The translations under genes and the position numbers were made by a program. A stretch of DNA of 64,000 nucleotides from Isoetes taiwanensis (lineage: Eukaryota > Streptophyta > Lycopodiopsida > Isoetales > Isoetaceae): the NCBI GenBank assembly GCA_021234155.1, contig JAJEKV010000073.1, positions 184,001-248,000 on the forward strand. Direction: 5' to 3'. Below, piece after piece: positions 32,601 through 43,464 of this stretch (the first letter of the stretch is position 1; the number at the start of each line of letters is the position of its first letter). The notes below the pieces were generated by a model that worked only from the letters and a program-made list of their open reading frames with translations, was not told where the DNA came from and did not search any database.

Positions 32601-33899
32601 CTACAGGAATGCCCAAGAGTTTAGTGGCCTTCCCTTGAGGAAGCACTTTCCACGGATACTCATAAACACAGGGAGGAACATCCACATCAAAGTCCATAAA
32701 GCAGAGCACTTTAGCCACCCAACAAGAACCCCTGATGCCAGGGAGAAAGAGTCCAGCAAAAGCTTAGCATTCTGAAGATTATCATCCTCAGCCACTAGAA
32801 AGAGAAATGTATCATCGGCATACTGATTACACACTTCTTGAGAACCATCCTCCATAGTCAATCCCTGAATTACGCCATCTTGATTAGCCGAAGAGAATAG
32901 TTGGGACACTACCTCTGCCACAATAGTGAACAATAATGGTGCAAGGGGACATCCTTGTCGAACTCCTCTACCAACAGGAAACACATCCGACGGTTCTTCC
33001 TGAAAAAGCACAGTAGACCGAGCAGAAAGATGGAACTTCATAACATCTCTAGTAAACAACTCTCCAAATTCCAATGTCAGAAGGCATTTTTGTAGGAAGT
33101 TCCAATCTATACTGTCATAAGCTTTAGCAAAATCCAATTTGAGATATACAATGTGCTGACCCTTAAGACGCGCCCAATACATCCCCTCATAAGCGGCGGC
33201 CACATTATCAAGAATACAATGCTTAGGTAAAAATCCTGATTGCGTGAAAGAGATAGACTCTGCTAAGATATCCCTCGCTTTCTCTACCAAGGCCTTGGCA
33301 AAGATCTTGTACACCGTAGATAACAAAGTTATAGGGTGCCAATCCGAGATAGTTTTAGGCTCTTTGCACTTAGGAATAAGGGAAATGCAACCAGTGTTGA
33401 TGATCTTATCCAAGCTCCTAAACCGGCGAAACTCAGAGAAAGCATTAAAGACGTCATCACCAAGCCAATTCCAATAAGCTTGGAAAAACTCTGCAGGAAA
33501 ACCATCCAAGCCTGGGCACTTATTCTTCTTTAAAGAGTCTACAACAGAATGCAAATCATCGGCAGTAATAGTTGATTCCAACTGAACACGCTGCTGTGGG
33601 GAAATAATAGGATGGATCTTAGATAAAACGGCCTCCTGCATATCCTCTTGGAAGGGCAGAGACTGATCAGCAAAAAAAGCAGAGAAATGATAAAAAAGAA
33701 ACTGCTTTAACTGTGCAGCATCAGAAATTTCAGAGCCATCAGGTAGAAGTAGCGAAGATATGGAGCTTGACACACGTCTTCTCTTTGCCGCCTTAAAGAA
33801 GAAGTGAGAGCACCTATCTCCCAATTTAAACCAATCCAAACCGGCCTTAATGCGAGCTTGAGTTGCCTGTATTGGCTCAATATTTCTTATTTCTGCCAA
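32601..33899 (-). pseudogene. LINE-1 reverse transcriptase
   Basis: A 432-codon frame has the RT blocks in order: KNKCPGLDGFPAEFFQAYW, LIPKCKEPKTISDWHPITLL, SGFLPKHCILDNV, LKLDFAKAYDSIDW (catalytic Asp), GVRQGCPLAPLLF and NQYADDTFLFL (catalytic YADD). All catalytic aspartates are present. The frame is lost about 40 codons after YADD; the continuation lies in the frame at 32407-32718 (GKATKLLGIPVG). Confidence 0.92.
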
Positions 33900-33967
33900 T
33901 CACTCTTTCTCTCGAATACCTGATGAAGGGGCTTGTAAACGACACATTTGAAGCTCCATATACAAAG

Positions 33968-34790
33968 CTAGTAGCTGGCCTCTAGCTGCCTGTGCCTTCC
34001 TACGTCCGCACTGCTTAGCAAAGGATTTAACTGCTGCCAAAGCGTCAACAACCCCAGACATACCTCGAAGACGAGAAAATGTAGAGGACCAGGCATGTCT
34101 GCAGCAATTAATAAACTCTGGGTGTGACAAATATCGAGTGCTAAGTTGAAATAGGTTCTTGTAGCTCGTCTATGCACTGACGCTGTGATCGAAAGCCATT
34201 GTGGATTGTGATCAGATATGGAACTATTCAACATATTTGTCCTTTGCAAGTTCAGTAAGCCAGCAGCTATTACATTATAATACCCACGATCATGCCGAGC
34301 GTAAGCTCTACCTGGTCCAGTCCAGCCATTACACCACGTAAAAGACTGGTCTCCTCAACCTCTACCATTCTGCAGTCCAGCACAAGTTGCCTCCACTGCT
34401 CACGTTCAAATCCCTGAACAACCTGTGTGCCCCTACCACACCTATCTGCTTCAAACTCAACCATATTAAAATCACCAACTAGTAGCCATGCTATATTATG
34501 ACCGAGCCGCATAATCTTAGTCCGTAAAGTGGCCCACAGAGAGCCTCGCTAACGTGGCTGATTAGGTGCATACACATTCACAATTCCCCACTCTTGCCCC
34601 TTATCCATCCATTTGACTATTATCCACCGTCCAAATCTGTCTACTTGAGTAAAAGTAACATTAAGGGAAGGTTTCCAAGCAGTGAGAACTCCAGCCTTAG
34701 CTGAGTTAGAAGCAGCAACCAAGACATTGTAATGAGGACCCACAATTGCAGCCATCCGCACCTTTACAGCACTTGTGCTCTGAAGACAAC
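33968..34790 (-). pseudogene. LINE-1 AP-type endonuclease, partial
   Basis: Pieces in three frames: GVLTAWKPSLNV and EWGIVNVYAPNQ (34549-34790), VGDFNMVEFEADRCG (34270-34512) and SDHNPQWLSIT (33968-34249). These are the GDFN and SDH motifs of APE-type LINE endonucleases. The N-terminal third, with the first catalytic Asn/Glu region, is absent because of 5' truncation. Confidence 0.85.
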
Positions 34791-34802
34791 AAAACTCCAT
34801 TG

Positions 34803-35187
34803 GAAACTTAGACCTGCTGGACCACCAGCACCCAAGGTTTGTGATGCCATTGATAAGGTTGGGGATGGCTTCAAATCCTCTGAGCCGGCAATTGGTATTT
34901 CTGAAAATGGTTCCAAGTCTGCTGGACCAGCAGCACCCAAGGTTTGTGATGCCATTGTGAATGGCAAAATGGATAAGGTTGGGGATGGCTTCAAATCCTC
35001 TGAGCCAGCAACTATTGAAGGTGAAATGATGGAGGCCTCTCAAGCAGGTAGACGCCTTGCCTCTTCATCCAAACCTCCTGCTAGAAAAAAGGAAGAAAAA
35101 ACTTACTACAAGAAGCCTGATAAGCACGGGTTTGAAGCATCCATAGCAAAGGCACTGCTGGAGCAGTCTCAGGAGGAGGGCAGCTAG
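34803..35187 (+). CDS. Terminal exon of an unrecognised gene, with an internal repeat
   Basis: The plus-strand frame ends at TAG 35187. It contains two in-frame copies of a ~101-bp unit (34818-34907 and 34920-35010) that encode GPPAPKVCDAI...KVGDGFKSSEPA and GPAAPKVCDAI...KVGDGFKSSEPA. A basic tail follows: PPARKKEEKTYYKKPDKHGF and then ASIAKALLEQSQEEGS. I do not recognise the protein. The 5' part is missing because the truncated LINE lies directly upstream. Either the LINE landed in the gene, or it sits in an intron and the exon's real acceptor is near 34810. Downstream sequence looks like a 3' UTR. Confidence 0.45.
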
Positions 35188-35189
35188 TC

Positions 35190-36050
35190 TCTCCTGTGAT
35201 TTCCTATGCTTCTTGATCAGAAGATGGTTTATCAACAACAATCAGGAATAGCAGAGCACTTTATCATGTAAACAATTTTCTCTATATGTTTGCATTAAAT
35301 ATGGTTACCATATCTAGCATCAAGACGTTTTTTGTATCAGGAGCTTTGCGATATTTAATATTATTATTTTGATATTTGGAGATATTTTAGTCCCCCTCTT
35401 CAAGTTGAGTGGTCCGTGTTCAGTATCTCAGTTTCCTATATTCCACAATATTGCTCCAGAATTTTTGTTATGTAAATATTTACATGTTATCACCATGAGC
35501 AGTTATATTCAAAATAATCACTGGAATGGTCACTATGTCTTGTCCAAATCCTTCTGTGGAAGGACGGGTGCAACTGAAAATATAACTTCCTTTATATTTG
35601 GGAAGCGACTTCTTAAGGCAATCTGGTCGTGCCTTTACATAACAATGGCTACATTTTGGTACTGGCCTCGGAATGACCACACATCGGGCCCAAAGTCCCA
35701 AGGCCCTTTTGTCTTTATTGACACTATTACTCAATCATTCCCACTGGATTGGAAGCCGTGGGCTACACTTTTTGGACCTTTTTGGGGTGTTGATAACAAA
35801 CTTAGCTTTGCACCTAAGGTCCCATCAAAGTTAAATTGGAACAATTCGATTTATGGGCAATTCTCTGCCAAGATTATTTTAACATCCAGGTCTGGATACA
35901 TGTCTCAATTCCCCTATGTTGTATGATAATAGCATTATGGTCTTGGTTGATGGGGGCAATAAGAACCTTGGTTCCCATAATCATAGGTCCCTACATACAC
36001 ATCTTCTTGGTTAAGAGTACGGTGGCATATAATGAGTTTTGAGGAAGTTC
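35190..36050 (+). other. 3' flank and unassigned frame
   Basis: 35190-35370 could be the 3' UTR of the preceding exon. The 185-codon plus-strand frame at 35369-35926 (ending near SQFPYVV) could be a decayed ORF1 or leader of the LINE that starts near 36.05 kb. I see no zinc knuckle or known ORF1 motif to prove it. Confidence 0.3.
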
Positions 36051-36164
36051 ACATTATGGAAAATTGAAAGCTTTGGTAAATGGGCCGACAAAAGGAATTG
36101 GGGATTGTCCATTCACGTGTAAAAGATCCGTGTGCAGGCAAGGCAGCCTTTTACTATACACACC

Positions 36165-36734
36165 ATGAAAATTGTCTCCTGGAATCTTCGTGGTATAAAA
36201 AGTGTCCTCAAACGTGGCAGAGTGCTTGCTGCCCTTCGCTCCATGAAGGCGGATGTTATTCTTGTCCAGGAACACAGACTCCCTGATTTTGAAGCAAACT
36301 CTATGGGCAAATGGGTTGGCAGTAATTACTCGCTTAGCTGTGCAGCCACAGGAACCAAGGGAGGTACTTGCATACTTTGGAAAGGCCTCACTCAAAAATC
36401 CTTTTTTGCTGCAAGGAATGGTCGATGGCAAGCTGTGATCTTTGAATCTAAGGAGTGTCAATGGGGTATTATCAATGTCTACGCCTCTAACAAGCCTGCT
36501 GAAAGGGCAGTTATGTGGAAGGAAATTGAAAGCTGGATTAGTCAGCTAGGGGATGACACAGAAAATTTGACCTTAGGAGGGGATTTCAACATGACTGATG
36601 TGTGGGACCAGAAGATTGGGTTACACAGGAATCTATCAGAAGATGAGGAGACTTCGTGGAACTCCTTGCTTAACAATGTTGGATTTAATCTAGTTCCACC
36701 TTCCAATGCTGCATTCTCTTGGTCAAATAAATAG
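36165..36734 (+). pseudogene. LINE-2 endonuclease
   Basis: From ATG 36165: MKIVSWNLRGIKSVLKRGRV (first catalytic Asn), ADVILVQEHRL (Glu motif), WGIINVYASNKP and LGGDFNMTDVWDQK (Asp/Asn motif). The frame stops at TAG after SWSNK, where TGLDRVY continues the normal 'SW...--LDR' sequence; the SDH motif is at 36849 (HSDHVPQ). Start choice: the ATG gives the canonical MKI-SWN N-terminus. Confidence 0.9.
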
Positions 36735-36800
36735 ACGGGGCTAGATAGAGTATATTGCCTGTTAGACAGATTTTATATTGCCAATAAGTCTGCATGCTTC

Positions 36801-38760
36801 ATGGACAGGTGTTATGTAGAGGGGGATTTGGCCTTCTCTCACTCTGATCATGTCCCCCAAAGTTTAGTGATGGAGGATATATCTATAGCTGGGATACGCG
36901 AAAATATTCCATTCAAGTTCAATACGTCCTGGCTGGGGAAGGAGGCATTTTGCAAGCCGTTTAGGGTATTTGTATCATCTCTCCCTAACAACCTCAGCCC
37001 TCTTAGTATGAAAGCTTGGGTGCAGAAGCTCAGTCTCATGAAGAGCTGTGTTAAAAATTGGGGTAAGAGTAGAGCTTTGGCATTTAAAAAAGAAAAGGTT
37101 GAGGTATACACTCTGTTGAGAATGGTCAAACAAGAACTGCTATCCGACCCACATAACATTGACAAACAAAATATTGAGGCTGATTTGGAAGGGAAAGCAA
37201 GGGCATTGAAGAGGAGGAGGCAAGAGGTGCAGTTGTTCGATCAAAAACCAAATGGTATGCTGAACTAGACCATGAAAACTCTAAATGCTTTTTTAGAATG
37301 GCTGGAGCAAGGTTAGCAGAAAATAACATCCTATCGATTAGAGACGATAATTCAAACATATTAGAAGATCCCCAGGAAATCAGGTCCTATATAAGGGGGA
37401 GTTTTGAAAATCTTTTCAGGGAAGACCCCCTACCCCCCTCCTACCATTCTCAGATAGCTTCTTGGTTGACTAAAGTTGACTGGGGAGAGAGGGTTACCCC
37501 AGAAGAGAATCGACGCCTACTGCAAAATATTGAAGGGGAAGAGATTTACAAGACCCTGTGTTCTCTAGCAGCCGAAAAATCCCCTGGCCTTGATGGTTTC
37601 TCTCCAGAATTCTTTGTTGAATTTTGGGATGTGCTTGGTCATGACTTTATCAGAGCAGTATGTGGCGCGTGGGTTTCATACTCTCTTCACTCGACATTAG
37701 CAGCAGGCTTTATCACACTTATTCCAAAGATCCCTAGGCCTCAGTGCCTTAGTGAATGGTGACCCATTGCACTCACCAATGTCATATATAAAGTGGTCAT
37801 GAAGGCTATTGCCAACCGGTTGAAACCAATCCTCAATAGGATCATTGGGAACGAGCAATCTGCTTTCTTGCCGGGCAGATATATACTAGATAACTACCTT
37901 GCAGCAAGGGAAGGTTTACATTGGTGTCAGGCCTCAAAACAGAAATGTGTTATGGTCAAAATGGATTTTAGAAAGGCCTACGACTCCCTCAGATGGGAAG
38001 GGCTGAGGTCTGTCATGAGCTACATGGGATTTGAGTTGCAATTTATCCGGCTGGCTGGATGAACAACTTCGCGTCTGCTTCGGTGCTAGTGAATGGTCAG
38101 CCATCAGGTCTTTTTAGTCTCAAGAAGGGAATAAGACAAGGTTGCCCTCTGGCTCCTTACCTGTTCCTCATCATGGCTAATGGTTCAACTAAAGATAGCA
38201 GAAGGAAATTTAGAGGGACTCACTTTCCCTGAAGGTGAGCTAACAATCATGCAGTACGCGGATGATACTTTTATGTTTCTCAGATATGATGATAATAGTT
38301 TTCACTCATTTCGGGAGATCCTGCTATCCTTTGAGGTTATATCAGGAATTGGCCTTAATGCAAATAAATGCACAGTTTTGTGGGCCTCAGATAGTGTCAT
38401 TGACCCCCGAGCCAGAGGTCTGGGCTTTCCAGTTGTGGCAGTAGGGGAATCAATCAAATTTCTGGGCCTTCCCCTTGTACTCTCTAACAGTCTAAAGGGC
38501 CTCTAGGCTCCTATACTGGACATACTAAAAAAGAAAGTAGGTCTATGGTCTGCAAAAACCTTGGCAACATCTGGGCGTGTCACAGTGGCTAATGCGGTAC
38601 TAGCTGCCTCTCATATCTACTATTCATCAGTTATGGTTGCCCAGAAAGGGGTCTACAACTAAATGCAAGTTATCATAAGAAAATTCGTCTGGGGGGGCAG
38701 GGCAAAACTGGCCCGGGGAGAGCTTTGTCGTGATAAAAGGGATGGTGGACTAGGATGCAA
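36801..38760 (+). pseudogene. LINE-2 reverse transcriptase, broken
   Basis: RT blocks over several frames: EKSPGLDGFSPEFFVEFW, FITLIPKIPRPQ, QSAFLPGRYILDNYLAAREG, VMVKMDFRKAYDSLRW (catalytic Asp), IRQGCPLAPYLFL and MQYADDTFMFL (catalytic YADD at about 38253). Then comes the thumb region IKFLGLPLVLS and the RDKRDGGLGCKDP block at the transposon insertion site. Confidence 0.9.
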
Positions 38761-38766
38761 AGACCC
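38758..38766. repeat. Target-site duplication CAAAGACCC (left)
   Basis: It is identical to 47217-47225. Removing one copy and everything between restores an uninterrupted Cys-Lys-Asp-Pro-Leu-Ile reading in the LINE, so this is a true insertion footprint. The 9-bp length is typical of Mutator-like elements. The leading C could be shared by chance, which would make it 8 bp. Confidence 0.9.
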
Positions 38767-38822
38767 GAGTGTAATTTTTTTGTGGTTTTTTGTCGCTGGG
38801 CAAAATGGGCTTTTTTTCCAGA
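38767..38822 (+). repeat. Left terminal inverted repeat
   Basis: It begins GAGTGTAATTTTTTTGTGG and goes on to CTGGGCAAAATGGGCTTTTT. The reverse complement of the right end (47161-47216) reads GGGAAATCTTTTTCATGGGC and on to ...CTCTGGGCTTTTTTGAG. They align with several mismatches and one small gap. Confidence 0.75.
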
Positions 38823-39001
38823 CCGAATAATATTATATGCAACGAAATAGATAATAACATTGGCAAATTGCCTAAAGAGTAAAATAAACAGAACAAATAA
38901 TATTAATAGATTGAGTACTCAATCAACGCTTACTATAATAGTGCTATAATATACTAATAGTAGATGAAACACAAATAACATTTATCCAATACAATAATAC
39001 C

Positions 39002-42000
39002 CTAAGCTAGAATAACATCCAGCACGGAATCTGGAAACATTGGTTGTATCAGTCGTAGATCAGCCAAAGGATCCCTCCCAAGCACCTTAGTGTATATGTA
39101 GAACAAGTGCTTGCAAGGAACAAATTGCTTCTTGTTGCTCCAATGCATGAAGTCCGGATAAAGGGGCTGGTTCACGTTTTATGCTAACGTTGTGTACACT
39201 TTACCTTCTCTTTGGATTGTGTAGTTGACATGCCTCCTTTGAATTACTGCTTCCCTGGCCACATCATCGACCACCATATCTTTACTTTGCTCAAGGCGCA
39301 CCATCCCAAGTTTGGTCAACTCGTTCGTTCGCTTTTTATTCACCGTCTTCCATCCCTTGTCATGCGGACACTTTTAGAAACTTCATTCTGTGATGTTTCC
39401 TGAACTGCACTACCAGTGTGAATGACTGGTTGCATGTGAATCCCATCTAACTGGTATCCTTTGTTCACCAAGAACTCTATTTCATCCTGTCGCAGATTGC
39501 TTCCTCTTGCAACTGGCCATAGTTGTGGTCTTAGAGGTGGGTGCAACAGAGCCTTATCTGGGTACCATGTGCACTTCACATTATCTGGACAAAACCAAAC
39601 TAATTGTTCCTGTGATCCCCCCCTGAATTTCTTGATTCCATAGAAGCTAGGTGCTGCAGTAGAAGACAATCCCTTGTTAATTTTCTTGTTACATTTCCTT
39701 TCCATTTTCAGATGTCATTCCCTGACATTTTACTTGACTGCCAGCAGTTGTTCTTCTGATAGCCCAAAAAGCGTTGTGAACATCTCTCTCCACCAGAACT
39801 GAAGATGTAGCAGCAAACAGATTTTTGACCACCGGATCATCGGAAGAAACTCTTGGAACATTATGTGCTTGCTTATCTGGGCGATGCGTTCCAGAACCCC
39901 GTGTCAAGTTCCCATCATTTGAGATTGTTTTTTGCTTCTTGGATATAGTTTGATCATTTCCACTGTTCACGAAACATGTGGATACATGCCAATACGCCAA
40001 CTTCGATTAAAACATTCAAGAATGACTTTTGACTTAATACCACTGCTAAGTTGCCCTTGCAGTCTGGTAAATAAAGTCGAAATTCCAGGTCCAGGACCAA
40101 CATAGTTGTGCTCTAAATATGATTTGTACCTTGTGCTCTGCAGTAATGCTTCAGTAAGGTCAAAAAGACTTGCATCATACAATGTTAAGGTTCTAGTGTA
40201 ACCAGTTGCAGCTAACCAACTCCCATGTCTGGATTCTGACTAATTTGTGTCAGGCATATACATTGCTGTGGATAAGTCTATGCTGGCCTTCATATAATTT
40301 CCCCATCTACTTATTCTATGGTGCCACCATGCTAACCATGAGGACAAAGAGTTTACATCACTTGGTGAAGCCTTGCCATGCCACCAATCTATGATTGATT
40401 GATACATCTTTCAAAGATCATCTATTGTTTGACACTCTCTCCACTTTCTACAAAGCTTGGATGTTCTTGTCTATATTACGGATATATAAGACTCTTAGTA
40501 TGGCGTTGTAGACATTGTTCAAAATGGAAAAACACAAGATCTTTTTTTTTTCAAAGGTGTATTTGGCCATTATAAAATACTTCTCTAATTCTTTGTCCAA
40601 TTGGCTTGGGCCTCATCCGCCATGAACCCATGAAACTTCTGGCGGTGGATAGTTCTTAGTAGTCATGACCTTATTTAGCTTCACCCAAAATTTCTTTTGA
40701 GACAAGACATCTTCTGTTTTTCATGTCACATACGACTATGGTCATCAAACCTCTAGCATTGTAACAATACGAAGCATTCAAGATATTATATATTGACTTA
40801 GGTTAAATGGATACTACTAAATGCAATATAAATAATACTTTACATTGGGGTCATATACATGGCAAGCAAGGGTTGTCCAACCTTGAATGCGCTTTCACGT
40901 GATCAAAATGCACCCATGCCTTTGATAAATCACCAATGGCGCGATTACATTTTACTAAATCAACTCGAGCCGGTCCATTAGTAGACATTTTGAAAACATA
41001 ACATCTCTCATTCTCGCCATGTGCGATAAAGGAAACTTGGATCCATGAAAATATTCATAACAACACCTTCGTTTTAGGTTGAGTATACTGCTAATATCAT
41101 CACAACATTCTTTATTCTTTATTCGAGCATTGTCTAACCATCTTCTCAACCTACAAAGTAAGTAAATTTTAATCATAGGCTAATCAATGTCAATATAATG
41201 TACTTATGAAACGAGTGTTTTTTCCTTACCTTCTCTGGTTGCAAAGTGGTTCCAGTCGAATTAGCAGCTCATCCATTTGCTCGACACTCAACTTGTTCAC
41301 ATGATCTACGTCAGCTGTTTCAATGACACTTTTGCAAATTTCTTGCATGGCAATTTCGTTTTGAGCATGTCTAGTTCCCTTCAGCTTGCAAGAAGATTGC
41401 ACAGAACTCTCTAAGAGTGATCTCAAGTGCAATATATCAGATCTTGATTGCACACGCCTTATTGGATGACTATGCGCGAGGTGTGTATAACTAGCCTCGT
41501 ATCATGAATATTGTCTGGAATACAGTAATATACCATTGCATTGCACAACCCCACACATGAAGGTTGCTCTTTGCAATATTCACAACACAATGATCCATGT
41601 TCCTCGTTAACCTCACCAACTATAGGCCTCTTGTTTATAGCCCCTTTCCATTGCACATTGTTAGCCTTCCCATGTGTAAGATTATAATCACACCAGGGGT
41701 TGAGACACTCTAGCTCTCCAGCACAATACGATAGCCCGAGGTCCCTACGAACACATGGAATATGAGTGTGGCTTGGTGCAGTCCAAACATGAGGATCCAT
41801 GTTTTGTTGCATGCCTTCCATGCTACTACCAGATTTTTGTGGAGGAAGTTCAAATACAACTTTCCCGTCATAAAATGGTGGCAAGCATTGAACTTGTTGA
41901 GGTTCACTAACTTCCATCATAATTCTTTTCAACTTGCTGTTTGAGGGACATGCTAGGACTTTGCGAAAAGTAGAGCCACAGATATGATTTGTGGAGGCCA

Positions 42001-42289
42001 CAGGAGTGATTGCAGTAGCAGGGGTGTTGCCTGCAACTAGACCCCCATACACTACAACAGTAGTTCCATATTGCATTTCAACCACAAATTTTTTTTCCTC
42101 CGTTTCATCAACGAGATTACTGACTGCATTCGTGCCACACATATTTTCTTGAACAACACAAAGAGTGGCTTCATCAAAACCAAATGTTGCACAAAGCAAG
42201 CTACGTTGCAGCTCACATCGCCCATTAACAAATGGCAATGTCAACTCCTGTAGCTTTCCAAATCCTTTCACAACTAAACGAGGCGCCAT
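39002..42289 (-). pseudogene. MULE transposase: WRKY/GCM-type finger, DDE core, SWIM finger
   Basis: The start is ATG 42289. The N-terminal 276 codons are open and include LGLSYCAGELECLNPWCDY, CCEYCKEQPSCVGLC and a C...H-x-H finish that needs a frame shift (IHTS then HSHPIRR). Next comes an exon to 41229, a 78-bp GT-AG intron (41151-41228), then RLRRWLDNARIKNKECC. The catalytic core is scattered over frames: MTIVVCDMK (first Asp, about 40730), FMADEAQANW (second Asp, about 40620), FFHFEQCLQRHTKSLI, WLAWWHHRISRWGNYMK and SESRHGSWLAA (candidate Glu). Then comes SLFDLTEALLQSTRYKSYLE. The C-terminus PDFMHWSNKKQFVPCKHLFY is a SWIM finger with one Cys lost (39060-39170). Stop at 39002. At least four frame breaks and stops: inactive as read. 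Confidence 0.8.
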
Positions 42290-42780
42290 GAAAGTAAACT
42301 ACACACTGCCTTTGGAAATAGAGTACGAATTCTGCACTAGAGCACACGAAATTAGATTCATATCCTTGTAAAATAAGAATTGTATTCTTATCTAGATACG
42401 AAATTAAATTCATATCCTTGAAGTTAGTTCTAGCTGCCTTAGGTGGCGTGTAAGTAGGTGGCATAATTAACGTGTCCATTTCAACGTTTAAAATTAAAGG
42501 AATATGAATGTTAGTAATAAGGTCCATATAAACGTTATAAAGTAAAAGTAAAAGCAAAGTAAGAAACAAGTAGAAAAACGTTATAAAGTAAAAGTAAAAA
42601 GAAAGTAAGAAACAAGTGAAAAAAGCAACGAAGAAAAAAGTAAAAAACAAGTAAAAGCAACAAGTAAAACAAGTAAAAGTAAAAGTAACAAGTAAAACAA
42701 GTAAAAGACGTAAAACAAGTAAAAGCAACGAATAAACAAGTAAAAGCAAGTAAAACAAGTAAAAGCAACAAAAACCGACG
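42290..42780. repeat. Low-complexity (AAAGTAAAAGCAACAAGT)-like region
   Basis: 42535-42780 is built of degenerate repeats of aagtaaaagcaac and acaagtaaaac, almost without T on the plus strand. It sits immediately upstream of the transposase ATG, in the divergent promoter region. Long Phe/Leu-rich minus-strand frames across it are artefacts of composition. Confidence 0.85.
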
Positions 42781-42901
42781 GCAATGGAAGGAATGGCCCC
42801 TGTTCGGCCATAGCTCTGCATCGTCCCCCCTCTGTAGCTCCAACAGGTACGGTTAGCTCCTCTGTTGCTTTGTTTTTTCTTTGAGTAGTTAATCTCTTTG
42901 T

Positions 42902-43392
42902 GGGGTAGTTCGGCACCGAGCCCCTCCTATAAGCAGGATCATATTTTATCTACTGCAGGTTAAAGCGCATTCAAGCACATTCAAGCATTCAAGTATTCAA
43001 GCATTCAAGCTCCAACAGGTACGAATTTTGCTCCACTATGATCTGTCTTTTGGGGGTAGATCGGCACCGAGCCCCCCTTCAAAGATACTCTTATATTTTT
43101 GTCTTCTTATTTCTTCTCTGGCTTATCTCTGGAAGCTTTGGAAGCTTTACGGCAACACAACTACTGCATGTATTAGGGGTAGTTCGGCACTGAACACCCC
43201 CTACAGCAGGTAACAACATGAGCTTTTCATTTGTTTTTTTTTAATTCTTGGTTGTCCAGAAGAGGGGAGGACGGTACCGAGCCCCCTGTTCCAAGCTGCT
43301 TGTCTCTGTCTCTACATCTAGTTTTGGGTTTGTGAATTCAAATTTCTTTAGGTAACATCATTGTTGGCCCCAGAAGGCAGCACGCTACTGAA
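42902..43392 (+). repeat. Iterated TTCGGCACCGAGCCCC motif array
   Basis: Four clear copies of a GGGG-TAG-TTCGGCACCGA-GCCCC unit at 42902-42925, 43052-43077, 43176-43202 and 43263-43287, plus a weaker one at about 43362. Each is partly self-complementary (outer GGGG/CCCC, inner CGG/CCG). Spacing is 150, 124, 87 and 99 bp. Between copies are CAG-GTA junctions that look like splice donors or acceptors, and a (CATTCAAG)n run at 42969-43010. They could be binding sites in the divergent promoter, or short 5' exons. Confidence 0.7.
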
Positions 43393-43464
43393 CCTTGGCC
43401 TTGCAGGTAATATGGAATATTATGTATCTTTGCCTTTGTTTTGCCTGTGCATTTATATTATTTT

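Larger units (their letters stand above)
31044..34800 (-). mobile_element. L1-type LINE, 5'-truncated (LINE-1)
   Basis: On the minus strand an endonuclease-reverse transcriptase-zinc ribbon series ends in an A run (T12 at about 31044-31056 on the plus strand). The endonuclease begins part-way through, at the equivalent of its LQ-E motif near 34790, so the 5' end is missing. The inserted end abuts the exon at 34.8-35.2 kb. No target duplication is obvious by eye. Frameshifts near 34250, 33900, 32715 and 32400 make it non-functional, but the frames remain long. Confidence 0.9.
36050..38766 (+). mobile_element. L1-type LINE, 5' portion (LINE-2)
   Basis: The endonuclease and reverse transcriptase of a second L1-type element, on the plus strand. 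The reading runs up to GGLGCKDP at about 38766, and is resumed with KDPLIEAQALAAKFVWR at 47218, after an 8.45-kb DNA transposon. The two halves share the 9-bp CAAAGACCC at the break. In-frame stops (36734, 37268, 37762) and shifts show that it is dead. It is different in sequence from LINE-1. Confidence 0.92.

Noticed and set aside
38758-38767. Assigning the transposon to hAT or KDZ because the duplication could be read as 8 bp
   Set aside because: The ninth base also matches, and the SWIM finger plus DDE block layout point to a Mutator-like element.
42225-42916. Phe/Leu/Tyr-rich minus-strand frames (102-198 codons) that resemble multi-pass membrane proteins
   Set aside because: They fall on the aagtaaaagc low-complexity repeat and overlap each other in all frames.
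42902-43392. CRISPR-like spaced repeats
   Set aside because: Copies differ from each other, spacing is uneven, the context is a eukaryotic transposon and there are no cas genes.
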